In this document: positions 13,960 to 22,310 of the stretch, piece after piece | Position numbering within the stretch: the stretch's first letter is position 1 | Layout of the letters: each line of letters begins with the position of its first letter | IMG/VR virus record: IMGVR_UViG_3300010401_000025 | Coordinates: 1 to 40,380 of that record | Length of the DNA stretch: 40,380 nucleotides | From: a virus | Reading direction: 5' to 3' (one strand) | The notes under the pieces: generated by a model | Seen by the model: only the letters and a program-made list of their open reading frames with translations | What the model was told of the DNA's origin: nothing | Databases searched by the model: none | Translations under genes and position numbers: made by a program

Positions 13960-15026
13960 TGCCAACTTTAGATGAATTATTGGCGCAACGTCAGCGCCTC
14001 TTAGAACTCCAACAGAATCAGCCTCAGCAAGCGCCGGTCAACGTGCCGTCTAGTGGTCTAGGTCGTGCTGCCTACGGCCTCAGTCAGATCTTTCAGGGCC
14101 GCAACCCAACTGAGCAACTCGGAAATCTACAACGCCGTCAGCAACAGCAGATTCAGGGCGCCAATGAACAGGATCTCGGAAACGTCGACCAACAGATCAA
14201 AACTCAGCAAGCTATTCAAAATGACGCTTTATCAAAATATGATTCTCCTGAAAGTCGAAATGTTCAGAAAAGATATAAGGATATTCTAAAAGCAGCGGTG
14301 CCTCACATTGATACAAGCTTCATAGACATTGTCCCAGGAGATTCTTTGGGCCAGTTTACTGCTAAAGATGTTGTCAATTTTGCTATAGACCAACAGCGGA
14401 ATAGAGTTCTTGCTGAACAAAAGGCCGGATCTCAAGAAGATAAACAAAAAGAGCTCGCAGCTAAGAAAGTTGACGAGCATATTAAAATCCTGCGCGGTGT
14501 TATGCGAGGTGCTGGCCCACAAACAGCTCTCGGTCGTAGCATTAATCGCGTAACTAACTCTAATGATCTTTTATCCACAATTGATCAAATAAATGCTGGA
14601 GAAATTAAAGATACCCGACAAGCCGCCAGCGAACTAATAACCGGACTTAATAATCTTCTTACTTCGAGCAATCAGACATCTATTGAAGGATTCCGAAATT
14701 TGTTTCCTAAAGATTTTAAAGGTGACATTCAAGCAGGCGTACAATATATAACCGGCCATCCTCAAGAATATCTTCGTCCTGAAATGCTCAAACAGATCGA
14801 GCACCTGGTCGAACGTCAGAATCAATTCTGGGGCGCCGAATACAACTCTCAAGTAAACGCGGCTCGAAATCAACTCGAACCCGAATTCAAAAAATACCCA
14901 GAATATAAAGACCTCTTTAATAACACTCTTAATGAATTCGTTAGGGCCAGAAATCGCGGCCAATATAAAGAACAAGCTGGTGAACAAACCCCCGTCTCCA
15001 ATCTAATGTCTAAATTGAAGTTCTAA
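13959..15026 (+). CDS. putative internal virion protein, 355 aa
   Basis: A Gln-rich N-terminal part (LLAQRQRLLELQQNQPQQ...) leads into a long helical protein with little hydrophobic patterning, between two other ejection-type proteins. The start overlaps the previous stop as TAATG and the following gene starts one base after its end. Composition and position suggest it forms part of the ejected channel. No catalytic motif is seen. Confidence 0.6.
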   Translation: MPTLDELLAQRQRLLELQQNQPQQAPVNVPSSGLGRAAYGLSQIFQGRNPTEQLGNLQRRQQQQIQGANEQDLGNVDQQIKTQQAIQNDALSKYDSPESRNVQKRYKDILKAAVPHIDTSFIDIVPGDSLGQFTAKDVVNFAIDQQRNRVLAEQKAGSQEDKQKELAAKKVDEHIKILRGVMRGAGPQTALGRSINRVTNSNDLLSTIDQINAGEIKDTRQAASELITGLNNLLTSSNQTSIEGFRNLFPKDFKGDIQAGVQYITGHPQEYLRPEMLKQIEHLVERQNQFWGAEYNSQVNAARNQLEPEFKKYPEYKDLFNNTLNEFVRARNRGQYKEQAGEQTPVSNLMSKLKF

Positions 15027-15027
15027 G

Positions 15028-16584
15028 ATGCCTAGCAAAGAATATACACAACAAGTTCTCTCTGAGTTAGTTAAGAGAGGAAATAATGCAGATGAGATTG
15101 GCAAAGCTCTCGATGCAATGGGCGCCGATGATCAATATAAGTTCATCCAACAAGCCGGCGCTAAGCTCGGTATATCTGAGCAGGCCCTACCAGAAAAACG
15201 TGGTTTAAGATTCACCTCAGATAATCCATCAACGTCCTCGATGGAAGCTCGTGCTCGCGGTTTCGAGCAGCAAAATCCTCTGGCGGATGAAGCGGCGGGA
15301 GTCGGTTCAGCTATAGCATCAGTTTTAGATCCTAATACCGGCAAACCTCTTCTACAACGTGTATCCGAAGGATATCAACAGGGCAAACAATCTGAGAAAC
15401 AAGATATCGCCCAAGCCGAACAAGAACGCCCATTAGAATTTCAACAAGGGCAAGGCCTAGGTTTCGCCGCAAATATCGCTGGTCCAGCGAAGTTCGCTAA
15501 ATCTGCGCCAATCTTAGCTCCTGCGATTCAGGGAGCTGTTGAAGGTTTCGGTCAAGGTGAGGGACTTTACGATTCTCTTTATCAGGCTGCAAAAGGTCTC
15601 ACAATTGGTGCGGGTCTTGGCGCGAGCCTCAAAAAAGCAGCGAGTCTTAGTCAAACTGGTGAGAATCTCCAACAAAGTGCTCGAGATAAAGCAGTGTCTT
15701 TATTAAATCTTCCAAAAGGTGACCTTGCTCCTAAAGAAGGTATTAATAAGGCCGCTAAAAATCTCGAAAATCTCGGCCGTGTTTTAGTCGAAGGGAAATT
15801 CACAACCCCTGGAACTCTACGTCAAGTTGCTACACGAGTAGACAAAGAGACGGGCAATGTAGGTAAAGCCTTAGGCGATCTTTATGGGTCATTAGATAAT
15901 TCGGCCGCCAATCTGTCTCCACAAATACTCGCAGATGATCTTGGTGAGCGTCTATCACAGACCGAATCTGTTGCCACATTAAAAGACGCTGATTCTGCAG
16001 TTAAAGCTGTTATTGAGCGTGGACAAAAACTCATGTCAGAGCTTCGTAAGGATAAACTTTCTCTCAAAGATACGTGGGAAATTGCTAAACGCCTTGAGAA
16101 TGAGGGACGAGTCTTTACCGCGGCAGATGCTGTCACCGAAGGCACTGTGTATCGTGAGGCTGCAAAAGCTTTGCGCAATCAGATCCAAGACCGCGCTGCA
16201 AATCTCAGCCCAGCTAATGTCAACGAGATTTCACAACTTGGTCGACAATATTCTATGCTCTCGGATGCTAATCATGCACTTCAAAGTCGCGTTAACATAA
16301 ACCGCTTTAAACAGACAGCTTTTACTCCCTCGCACGGTGTGGCACAAAAAGTATTCTCGACCACAGTGGGTAGCACTCCCGTTCGTACTTCTCTAATCAC
16401 CCTCCAAGATAGGGTCGGACGTATGTTACAAAAAGGTAAACTCCCAGCCGGTGTCATAAAGAGAGTGGCCGAAGCATATGCTCGTGGCCCCCAAGCAATC
16501 GCCACAACCCATTTTATACTTCAACAACAGTCCCCCGAATATCAACAAGCTATGCAAGAGGAGGCCGACAATGAGTCAAAATGA
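15028..16584 (+). CDS. putative internal virion / ejection protein, 518 aa
   Basis: The protein has a disordered Gln/Glu-rich section up to about residue 150, then a Gly/Ala-rich amphipathic region (GLGFAANIAGPAKFAKSAP..., VEGFGQGEGLYDSLYQAAK, LTIGAGLGASL). Such a region could insert into a membrane. A long helical C-terminal part follows. That order is what is seen in proteins ejected with the DNA by podoviruses. No lytic transglycosylase motif is visible. The lysis genes begin within its last codons. Confidence 0.6.
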   Translation: MPSKEYTQQVLSELVKRGNNADEIGKALDAMGADDQYKFIQQAGAKLGISEQALPEKRGLRFTSDNPSTSSMEARARGFEQQNPLADEAAGVGSAIASVLDPNTGKPLLQRVSEGYQQGKQSEKQDIAQAEQERPLEFQQGQGLGFAANIAGPAKFAKSAPILAPAIQGAVEGFGQGEGLYDSLYQAAKGLTIGAGLGASLKKAASLSQTGENLQQSARDKAVSLLNLPKGDLAPKEGINKAAKNLENLGRVLVEGKFTTPGTLRQVATRVDKETGNVGKALGDLYGSLDNSAANLSPQILADDLGERLSQTESVATLKDADSAVKAVIERGQKLMSELRKDKLSLKDTWEIAKRLENEGRVFTAADAVTEGTVYREAAKALRNQIQDRAANLSPANVNEISQLGRQYSMLSDANHALQSRVNINRFKQTAFTPSHGVAQKVFSTTVGSTPVRTSLITLQDRVGRMLQKGKLPAGVIKRVAEAYARGPQAIATTHFILQQQSPEYQQAMQEEADNESK

Positions 16585-16771
16585 CTTCCTTCACAGTAAG
16601 CTCTCTGAGATCGATAATCGACTTCTTCGATTAGAGGATAAGACCGGAGATATTCGTGATGAGATTGTGCGTTTACGAGAGTCTAATAAATGGGCCATAC
16701 GTCTCGGGCATGCTATATGGGCCGTTATAGTAGTTGCCATATCTGCAGTCATTGAGCTATTAAAGAAATAA
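16571..16771 (+). CDS. holin-like protein with coiled coil and C-terminal membrane helix (XhlA-like)
   Basis: ATG 16571 has a strong GAGGAGG ribosome site, so I start here rather than at an ATG 31 codons upstream that would overlap the ejection gene more deeply. The 66-aa product has a charged coiled coil (SKLSEIDNRLLRLEDKTGDI) and one C-terminal transmembrane helix (AIWAVIVVAISAVIELL). This is the layout of haemolysin XhlA-type accessory holins. It begins a lysis cassette with the spanin-like and M15 genes. Confidence 0.65.
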   Translation: MSQNDFLHSKLSEIDNRLLRLEDKTGDIRDEIVRLRESNKWAIRLGHAIWAVIVVAISAVIELLKK

Positions 16772-16773
16772 CT

Positions 16774-17175
16774 ATGGAAATTAACTGGAAAGCAATAATA
16801 CTTCTACTAGGAGTACTCGCCGTCGGGTTGGGTCTTGGATATTACTTTGCGCCAGAAAAAGTTAAAGAAGTTGAGAAGATCGTGGTCAAAGAACACCGCG
16901 ACGTGGTGACAGTTGTCAAAGAGCGACCAGATGGGACTAAAGAGACGGTCATAACTGATCGCACCACCGTAGATACTGATAAGACTAAAGAGCGCGAAGT
17001 GACGAGGGATAAGAAGGACTGGATCTTAACAGCAGGAGCAATTAACGATGAATTGGCTTTTACTAATCCAAAATATTTTGGTCTTGTTCAGAAACGCATT
17101 CTCGGAGAAATCTACGTCGGTGGCATGCTCACAACCTCTGGTGAATTTGGCCTCGCCCTCACGTACCGATTCTAA
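16774..17175 (+). CDS. membrane-anchored spanin-like or lysis-cassette protein
   Basis: The 133-aa product has one N-terminal membrane helix (residues 7-25, AIILLLGVLAVGLGLGYYF) followed by a charged, repetitive, helical or beta stalk (VKEVEKIVVKEHRDVVTVV, ETVITDRTTVDTDKTKE). The C-terminal part ends GEFGLALTYRF, a pattern like a beta-barrel terminal strand. An inner-membrane spanin is plausible from position between the holin-like and M15 genes, but no lipobox or Rz motif confirms it. Its end lies 13 bases before the endolysin start. Confidence 0.55.
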   Translation: MEINWKAIILLLGVLAVGLGLGYYFAPEKVKEVEKIVVKEHRDVVTVVKERPDGTKETVITDRTTVDTDKTKEREVTRDKKDWILTAGAINDELAFTNPKYFGLVQKRILGEIYVGGMLTTSGEFGLALTYRF

Positions 17176-17188
17176 GATAACCCTCGAT

Positions 17189-17557
17189 ATGTACTTCGCC
17201 AAAAATAACGCCCAGAATTACCCCAATGATTGGAAAGACATCTATTATACTAACGCCGCAGACCTTCTTGGGCGGGTAAACCCTCTCCTCGAAGAAATTG
17301 GCGCTACTAAGCCTGTCGTAAATAGCGGTTGGCGCCCTTCTAGCTATAACGCTCGTATCGGCGGAGCCCCACACTCTAATCATATCACCTGCAAGGCCGT
17401 AGACCTTAATGACCCTTTTGGAGGCCTTAAGTCTTTAATCACTGCAGAGTTGTTAGAGAAGCATGATCTGGCAATGGAACACCCAGATGCAACACCTGGT
17501 TGGTGTCATCTACAGACAGTCCTGCCGGCGAGTGGGCGAAGGATATTTAAACCTTAA
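17189..17557 (+). CDS. M15-family D,D-/L,D-peptidase endolysin
   Basis: The 122-aa protein carries the M15 zinc-site pattern. SNH near residue 65 and AVDLNDPFG (Asp 72) supply the H-x6-D pair, and WCHLQ (His 107) the third ligand. The preceding VNSGWRPSSYNARIGGAPHS block is typical of the peptidase M15_3 group. Such enzymes cut peptidoglycan cross-links or stem peptides for lysis. The length fits a bare catalytic domain with no cell-wall-binding part. The ATG at 17189 gives the domain. The frame is open upstream, but that region lies over the previous gene and no strong ribosome site is seen. Confidence 0.85.
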   Translation: MYFAKNNAQNYPNDWKDIYYTNAADLLGRVNPLLEEIGATKPVVNSGWRPSSYNARIGGAPHSNHITCKAVDLNDPFGGLKSLITAELLEKHDLAMEHPDATPGWCHLQTVLPASGRRIFKP

Positions 17558-17580
17558 CTGTTACTGCGAGGAGTTATGTT

Positions 17581-17748
17581 ATGCCAAAAGCACTAGAAGA
17601 TAAGCTGAAACATGAAGCTGCGATGAAGGGTCTAAGCAAAGACCGCTTTGGGGCCTATGTTTACGGAACCATGAATAAGATAGAGAAGAAAAAGAAGCGC
17701 AAGAAGAAGAGCCCCCTAGAGCGGCTCAAGACCTATCAGTCTTACTAA
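17581..17748 (+). CDS. small basic conserved-type phage protein, 55 aa
   Basis: The ATG has a GAGGAG ribosome site 7 bases upstream. The peptide has the pattern K-L-K-H-E-A-A-M-K-G-L-S-K followed by AYVYGTMNK and a lysine tract (KIEKKKKRKKKS). The GLS..R.GAYVYGT pattern is one I recognise from many small phage proteins of unknown role, often coded near structural or lysis genes. It is the last gene of late operon 1 and overlaps the last gene of late operon 2 tail to tail by four bases. Confidence 0.65.
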   Translation: MPKALEDKLKHEAAMKGLSKDRFGAYVYGTMNKIEKKKKRKKKSPLERLKTYQSY

Positions 17749-17903
17749 CCAAAGAATACTTCAAAAACAGCTTTCACGATCGCTATCATCGTGCGTTTAA
17801 ATCGGCGCCAGCTTTTCCTCACGTTCATAAGCCTCGAGAGCGCCTCTTTGTTCGTATAGGGTCTTGCAAGTTTGTAGTTGGGTTTCTTTAAAGCAAATCT
17901 CAT
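17745..17903 (-). CDS. small basic hypothetical protein, 52 aa, last gene of late operon 2
   Basis: ATG 17901-17903 overlaps the stop of the fibre gene as ATGA and opens a 52-codon frame. The frame ends in TAG at 17745-17747, inside the stop of the opposing gene. The peptide is strongly basic (RKSWRRFKRTMIAIVKAVFEVFFG at the end, given here as its amphipathic helix) and could bind membrane or nucleic acid. The tight junction is the main evidence. No family recognised. Confidence 0.5.
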   Translation of the reverse strand: MRFALKKPNYKLARPYTNKEALSRLMNVRKSWRRFKRTMIAIVKAVFEVFFG

Positions 17904-19711
17904 AACTCTTCGACCGTTAGATTGAGCAGATAACGTCGAGTGTCGCTGGCAGTTCCATTATCAGCTTGTCTAATAACAATCCCTTCACCAGGTCCTAGAA
18001 CCAGCCCCTCATTTGGTCTAAAATTCTTTGAATCAATCCCCGCGGCGCTATATGCGACTGCTGTAGCGGAGGCTACTGGTAGAAATGTGCAAACTCCATT
18101 ACCCGCTGTCAGGGAGAGGCCTGTGCTAGCAGTTCTGAATGAGCCAGTGTTTGCGGGTGCAGAAGAGATATTCTTTGCTGGGTTAATCTGCGCACCACTT
18201 GCTGTTCCCGTGAAGGTTACGAGCTCCACAGTTATACGAGGCGATGTCACAGCGACTAATGCACTGCCCAGCTGAGAGGTAAAGGTGATGTCTAAAAGCT
18301 TTAGTGAAACCGCACTGCCAACAGGATTGATAAGCCATCCTCTACCTGCAGTAGCTGCATCTGCTGTCGCCTGGACCGTAAAAGCACTCGTAGAATAATA
18401 GTAAAGGCCTGTTCGATTCTTGTTTATGTTCGCAACGGTTACTGTCGCTAAGCTAACTCCTATTGGACTCTGATCCGAGGCCATCGTGACCGGCTGACTA
18501 GCTGACATCGTGGTCTGACCAAGCGCTGCTGGGGTTCCCGCATCGATACTTGCCAAAGAAGCGCTCTGAGTTTGTTGCTCTGTTAATGTCGCCGCACCGG
18601 TAGGCAAAGAAACCGTACCACTAATATTATTAATGTTCCAGGTCCCGCTTTGGCTTGCAGGAACTGCGGTTTGATCACTAGCAATTACAATCGGCGTACT
18701 CGCTGCCATTGTTTTTTGGCCCTGAGTATTGATTCGGCCTGTGAAAGTTGTGTCAGCGAGACGAGTTCCTAAAGTTGTTTCTGTAGCTGCTCCAGTAGGT
18801 AAAGGCAATGAGGTCGCATCTATAGTAATTGAATTGCCGCCATCTTGAATATTAACAGCGCCTGCTCCGGCTGCATTATTTATGGTTACATCACCAATGT
18901 CTACTCCGGGTTGGGCTGTAGAGGTCACGGTACCGCTAACTGCAACAGGACTTTGATCGCTAGAAATAACCACTGGAACAGAGGCAGCCATAGTTTTCTG
19001 ACCTAGTGAGTTCAGTTTTCCATCGATATTGCTTAATGAGGTATTTCCAGTTGTTTGTAGGGCTGAAGTTGCAGCGCCAGAGGGCAGAGGTAAAGCAGCG
19101 GCACTAATCGGCTGGGTATCTGTGGGCTCAGTTTTTTGTTGTAGTTCAGTTAGGACGGAGCCTAGTGTGGTCTCTAAAGCGAATCCTGTGATTGGGTTGC
19201 TGACTGTAACCTGATGGTTATTAGGAAGTTGATTTGCGGCCGTGGCAGCTCCGGTCGGTAAAGGTAGAGTCGCTGCGCTAACAGGCTGTGTATCAGCCGG
19301 GGTTGTGGCCTTATAGAAAGCGGCTCCGTCTGTTAAACGTGCTGCGTGGGGGCTAGCTGCGCTGGTATGTTCTGCAGCGCGGGTTGAAAGGGCGACATCT
19401 AAGTTAATAGCGGAGATGGGGATAGGGTTCCCGACATCGTTTGAGATTTCGAAGCCAGAACCTGCGATATTTACGTTAAGGGAGCCGTCTGCGTTGGGGA
19501 GAAGGGGGTTTGTGCCGTCTGGACGGACTATAGCGATGTTATCGCCGTCTGAGGCGTCTACAGTGACTTCTAGGGTAGCATTGTCAATTATTACGTGGCC
19601 AGCGGAGCCTTCAACGATGTTGACGTTTATGCCGCCGTCGGTTACGCCTACGGGATTGCCATCAATATCAGTGATTATTGCCTGGACTTTTTTACCGATA
19701 GATAACGACAT
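17900..19711 (-). CDS. long repetitive fibre/appendage protein, 603 aa
   Basis: The chain is rich in Ala, Thr, Ser and Gly and built from short repeats. LPLPTGAAT-type units occur four times, and QKTMAAS-P-VVI-SSDQ-type units three times, each followed by a variable beta-strand. This repeat style is typical of phage fibres and host-contact appendages. The C-terminal about 200 residues are non-repetitive and beta-rich (ending LNLTVEEL) and may be the tip. I start at ATG 19709-19711; a TTG seven codons upstream overlaps the predicted promoter. It follows the first fibre gene in the portal operon. Confidence 0.7.
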   Translation of the reverse strand: MSLSIGKKVQAIITDIDGNPVGVTDGGINVNIVEGSAGHVIIDNATLEVTVDASDGDNIAIVRPDGTNPLLPNADGSLNVNIAGSGFEISNDVGNPIPISAINLDVALSTRAAEHTSAASPHAARLTDGAAFYKATTPADTQPVSAATLPLPTGAATAANQLPNNHQVTVSNPITGFALETTLGSVLTELQQKTEPTDTQPISAAALPLPSGAATSALQTTGNTSLSNIDGKLNSLGQKTMAASVPVVISSDQSPVAVSGTVTSTAQPGVDIGDVTINNAAGAGAVNIQDGGNSITIDATSLPLPTGAATETTLGTRLADTTFTGRINTQGQKTMAASTPIVIASDQTAVPASQSGTWNINNISGTVSLPTGAATLTEQQTQSASLASIDAGTPAALGQTTMSASQPVTMASDQSPIGVSLATVTVANINKNRTGLYYYSTSAFTVQATADAATAGRGWLINPVGSAVSLKLLDITFTSQLGSALVAVTSPRITVELVTFTGTASGAQINPAKNISSAPANTGSFRTASTGLSLTAGNGVCTFLPVASATAVAYSAAGIDSKNFRPNEGLVLGPGEGIVIRQADNGTASDTRRYLLNLTVEEL

Positions 19712-19720
19712 GGTCTGGCG

Positions 19721-19749
19721 ACCATACCACAACTTACGCTATGTGTCAA
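19721..19749 (-). promoter_or_regulatory. sigma-70-type promoter before the second fibre gene
   Basis: TTGACA (19744-19749), a 17-base spacer and TATGGT (19721-19726) read on the minus strand. The -35 is a consensus match, the spacer is optimal and the -10 has 4 of 6 bases. Transcription would start around 5 bases before the ATG at 19711, so the message would be nearly leaderless. It lies in the 31-53-base gap between the two fibre genes. Confidence 0.6.
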
Positions 19750-19762
19750 GAACTATTATTGA

Positions 19763-21994
19763 TTAATCTACGGTGACTTCGACTTGGAGGCAACCTGCCG
19801 GAACTACTACCCCAGTTCCACCTTTTGAGATCTCCCAAGTGATAACTGCACCAGCCGCAATAGCTGAGTTAGTAATAGTGCCGAGATCTTTACCATCAAA
19901 AGCAGTCCAGTTGCCTGAAGCCACGTTCGTGGTTAGAGTAGCTATGGTCACTTTAGTGGCTCCAGCTGAATCTCTACGCGAAACTAAGAGAACTGCGTTA
20001 TTCGTGTCATCTGCAGTAAGGGCTGCATCTGGTAGATAGAAGACTTTCGTGACGGTGACTGCATCTTGAGCCTGGAAGAGCATATGTTCAGCAAGCGTAT
20101 CAGCCGCCGCGCCATCCGCTGCGTGTTTCTCGCCATGAACCATCCTGCGACGATCTTTTGCCGCCAGTCTCGTTTGGCCTGAGCTTGAACTGTGATCATG
20201 AGCGCTAACATCTACACCGTCAACCGTGCTAGCTAGAGTTATTGCTCCAGCTGCGCTGACTGAGAAGTTCGCTGAGTCAATTAGGTTACCAGAACCGTCT
20301 TGTTGAATTGAGAGGGCTGCTTGATCATCAGAGGCATGATCTTGATGAATGAATACTACTGGACTATCAGTTGAGGTTGAGGTTAGGTTGCGATAAGCTT
20401 GGAGGGTATAACCAGTCGTTCCAGTAACACCTGCCATGCGAACGCGATTTGTGTTTGCCGCTGAACGATTGATATCGAAGAGATATCCAGGAGTAGTTGT
20501 ATTGATACCAACGCGGATCGCACCAGCTACATCACCAGGCTTGATGACCACACCGATATCAGTTCCAGCATTGTCTCTGTTGATCACGTCAATATTAACT
20601 TGATTCTCAGTGAAATCTGAACCGTTTGTCTTAACGCGGATACCGCCGATATGAGTAGGTGTGCCACTGAGATCAGCTTGGAATGCGATCAGATGGTTAT
20701 AAGTAGCAACCGTGTCTTTAAAGAACGATGTGCCCCAACCGGCAGAAGCAGAGGTACTAAAATTAATACCTAGATAGGTTATAGCATTTGCGGCGTGGTG
20801 ATAAAAGAAGTTTGAATTTACAGTCGTGAGGTTCGTCGACATATTCTGGATAGCAAAGATCGCCCCGTTACTGTTTATTCGTTGAACACCGTTTGGAGTA
20901 CAAAAGTAATGCAGACAGTCTTCTGTGGTCTGGGTCGCTGAATCTGAGTTCTGGAAAATAACAGAGTGAAGGGCTTCGTTACCGCCGCTATCAAACACAT
21001 CAACTTGAATACCTTGATAGAGATGAGAAGCGCTATCAGTTAACGTCCCACCAGAGGCGGTCGTTGCAAACGGTGTGTTATCGTTTATCGCAGCGCGGCG
21101 ATTCTCTTGCACTCTAAACAGAGCAGTCTCTGTGCCCGGTGTAGTGACATTCTTATAGAGACTATAAGCTTCAGTTGTTGAATTATTATCGTTGTCGATG
21201 AAAGCTGTGAGTGAGGTCGCTGAGGTCATGCTCGCAGGAGCAGCGGATAATGTTGAGACGTCAACACCGTCGACAGTTCCGGCAATAACTATGTTACCTT
21301 GGAAATATGCGTCCTTGAAACGATTGGCATTGGTTCCGATGTCATAAGTGTTGTGTGTGGTTGAAAGTCTGTTTCCACCAGTCTGGCTGCCAGTTCCGGT
21401 ATCGATGTTATCATTGGCGGTATGGGGAGATAAAGTTGAACCGCTTCGATCCCATGTGTTCTCTAGTGCAATCGAGGCGCTTAGAGTTCCAAGAGAGCTG
21501 TTAATTGCAGATACGGTTGTTTCGAGATCAGTAGGAGTTCCAGCGATGTTTACATAAGTTCCTTCGACGTCAATTTCAGAAGCATCATGCTTATTAGCAC
21601 CACCATTCAGATGGGCATCAAGAGCAGCTCCATCTGTAGAAACGTCTCGGCCATCCACATTACCTGCGACAACTAAGTTTCCTTGTAGATAGGCGTCTTT
21701 GACTCGAGCGGCGTTTGTGCCGATATCATAAGTATTGTGTGTAGTGACTAGGCGATGACCACTTGTGATAGAACCTGTTCCAACATTCACGCTATCATTC
21801 GCGGTGTGAGGACTTAAAGTGGTAGCAGCTCGGTCCCAGAGATTCTCGTTACCGAGAGCGGTGTTGATCGATGAAATTGTTGATTCTAGGTCTGTGGGAG
21901 TACCGGGTATATTAGAATAAGTACCCTCAACAGCGACATCAGAAGCTGTAGAGCTACCTGAGCCTCCACCGAAAGGTGTCAGTCTGCCGTACAT
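19763..21994 (-). CDS. tail fibre/appendage protein with internal duplication, 743 aa
   Basis: GGAG lies 9 bases before the ATG. Residues about 18-121 and 140-253 are a tandem duplication. Both contain VEGTY-NI-GTPTDLE, then W-DR--TTLSPHTAND, then THNTYDIGTNA-R-KDAY-QGN and end DG-DVST. The middle is a long beta-rich region with a VGINTTTPGYLFDI motif, a phrase seen in phage fibres and peptidase-cleaved appendages. The C-terminal part has HDHSSSSGQTRLAAKDRRRMVHGEKHA followed by a jelly-roll-like end. It is likely to be a receptor-binding or base-plate-like appendage attached to the portal-side tail. Confidence 0.7.
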   Translation of the reverse strand: MYGRLTPFGGGSGSSTASDVAVEGTYSNIPGTPTDLESTISSINTALGNENLWDRAATTLSPHTANDSVNVGTGSITSGHRLVTTHNTYDIGTNAARVKDAYLQGNLVVAGNVDGRDVSTDGAALDAHLNGGANKHDASEIDVEGTYVNIAGTPTDLETTVSAINSSLGTLSASIALENTWDRSGSTLSPHTANDNIDTGTGSQTGGNRLSTTHNTYDIGTNANRFKDAYFQGNIVIAGTVDGVDVSTLSAAPASMTSATSLTAFIDNDNNSTTEAYSLYKNVTTPGTETALFRVQENRRAAINDNTPFATTASGGTLTDSASHLYQGIQVDVFDSGGNEALHSVIFQNSDSATQTTEDCLHYFCTPNGVQRINSNGAIFAIQNMSTNLTTVNSNFFYHHAANAITYLGINFSTSASAGWGTSFFKDTVATYNHLIAFQADLSGTPTHIGGIRVKTNGSDFTENQVNIDVINRDNAGTDIGVVIKPGDVAGAIRVGINTTTPGYLFDINRSAANTNRVRMAGVTGTTGYTLQAYRNLTSTSTDSPVVFIHQDHASDDQAALSIQQDGSGNLIDSANFSVSAAGAITLASTVDGVDVSAHDHSSSSGQTRLAAKDRRRMVHGEKHAADGAAADTLAEHMLFQAQDAVTVTKVFYLPDAALTADDTNNAVLLVSRRDSAGATKVTIATLTTNVASGNWTAFDGKDLGTITNSAIAAGAVITWEISKGGTGVVVPAGCLQVEVTVD

Positions 21995-21995
21995 G

Positions 21996-22307
21996 TTATA
22001 AAACTCCTAATTTAAACACTAAGCTAGCTGTTACGCCCGCCGGAACCGAAACTCTCACATATTCTGTGCTGTTCCCATAAATATCCCATATTTCGCTGTC
22101 TGCGAGAGTATTTAGGGTGCGAGTGGCCGCGGGATCAATCGTAAAGTTTTCGCCGTCATTCGAGAAGTATAGATCAACATCCACGCCAGCATTAGCTCCG
22201 TGTATTAGTTGGATTGCGAAGTCTTTGAAGTTTCGGATATGAAGGTCATAATCAAAAGGACCTGCCGCAGCGGCTACTTCGAGGTCGTTTAATATTTTAC
22301 TTTGCAT
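21996..22307 (-). CDS. small virion-type protein, 103 aa
   Basis: AGGA lies 8 bases before the ATG. The product is beta-rich (FDYDLHIRNFKDFAIQLIHG, VDVDLYFSNDGENFT, YVRVSVPAGVTASLVFKL) and resembles the small accessory beta domains that join fibres to tails. It lies between portal and first fibre gene with two-base spacing on each side. Function inferred from position only. Confidence 0.65.
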   Translation of the reverse strand: MQSKILNDLEVAAAAGPFDYDLHIRNFKDFAIQLIHGANAGVDVDLYFSNDGENFTIDPAATRTLNTLADSEIWDIYGNSTEYVRVSVPAGVTASLVFKLGVL

Positions 22308-22310
22308 TGG

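Noticed and set aside
17048-17188. Longer M15 endolysin with a hydrophobic N-terminus
   Set aside because: The extension reads within the spanin-like gene in another frame and does not resemble a signal peptide of this enzyme family.
17749-17899. Bidirectional terminator between the late operons
   Set aside because: No stem with a U-run was visible, and a small minus-strand gene fills the gap.
19773-20039. Several + strand frames over the fibre genes (19.4-21.6 kb)
   Set aside because: They are shadows of repetitive Ala/Thr codons on the minus strand and have no ribosome sites.
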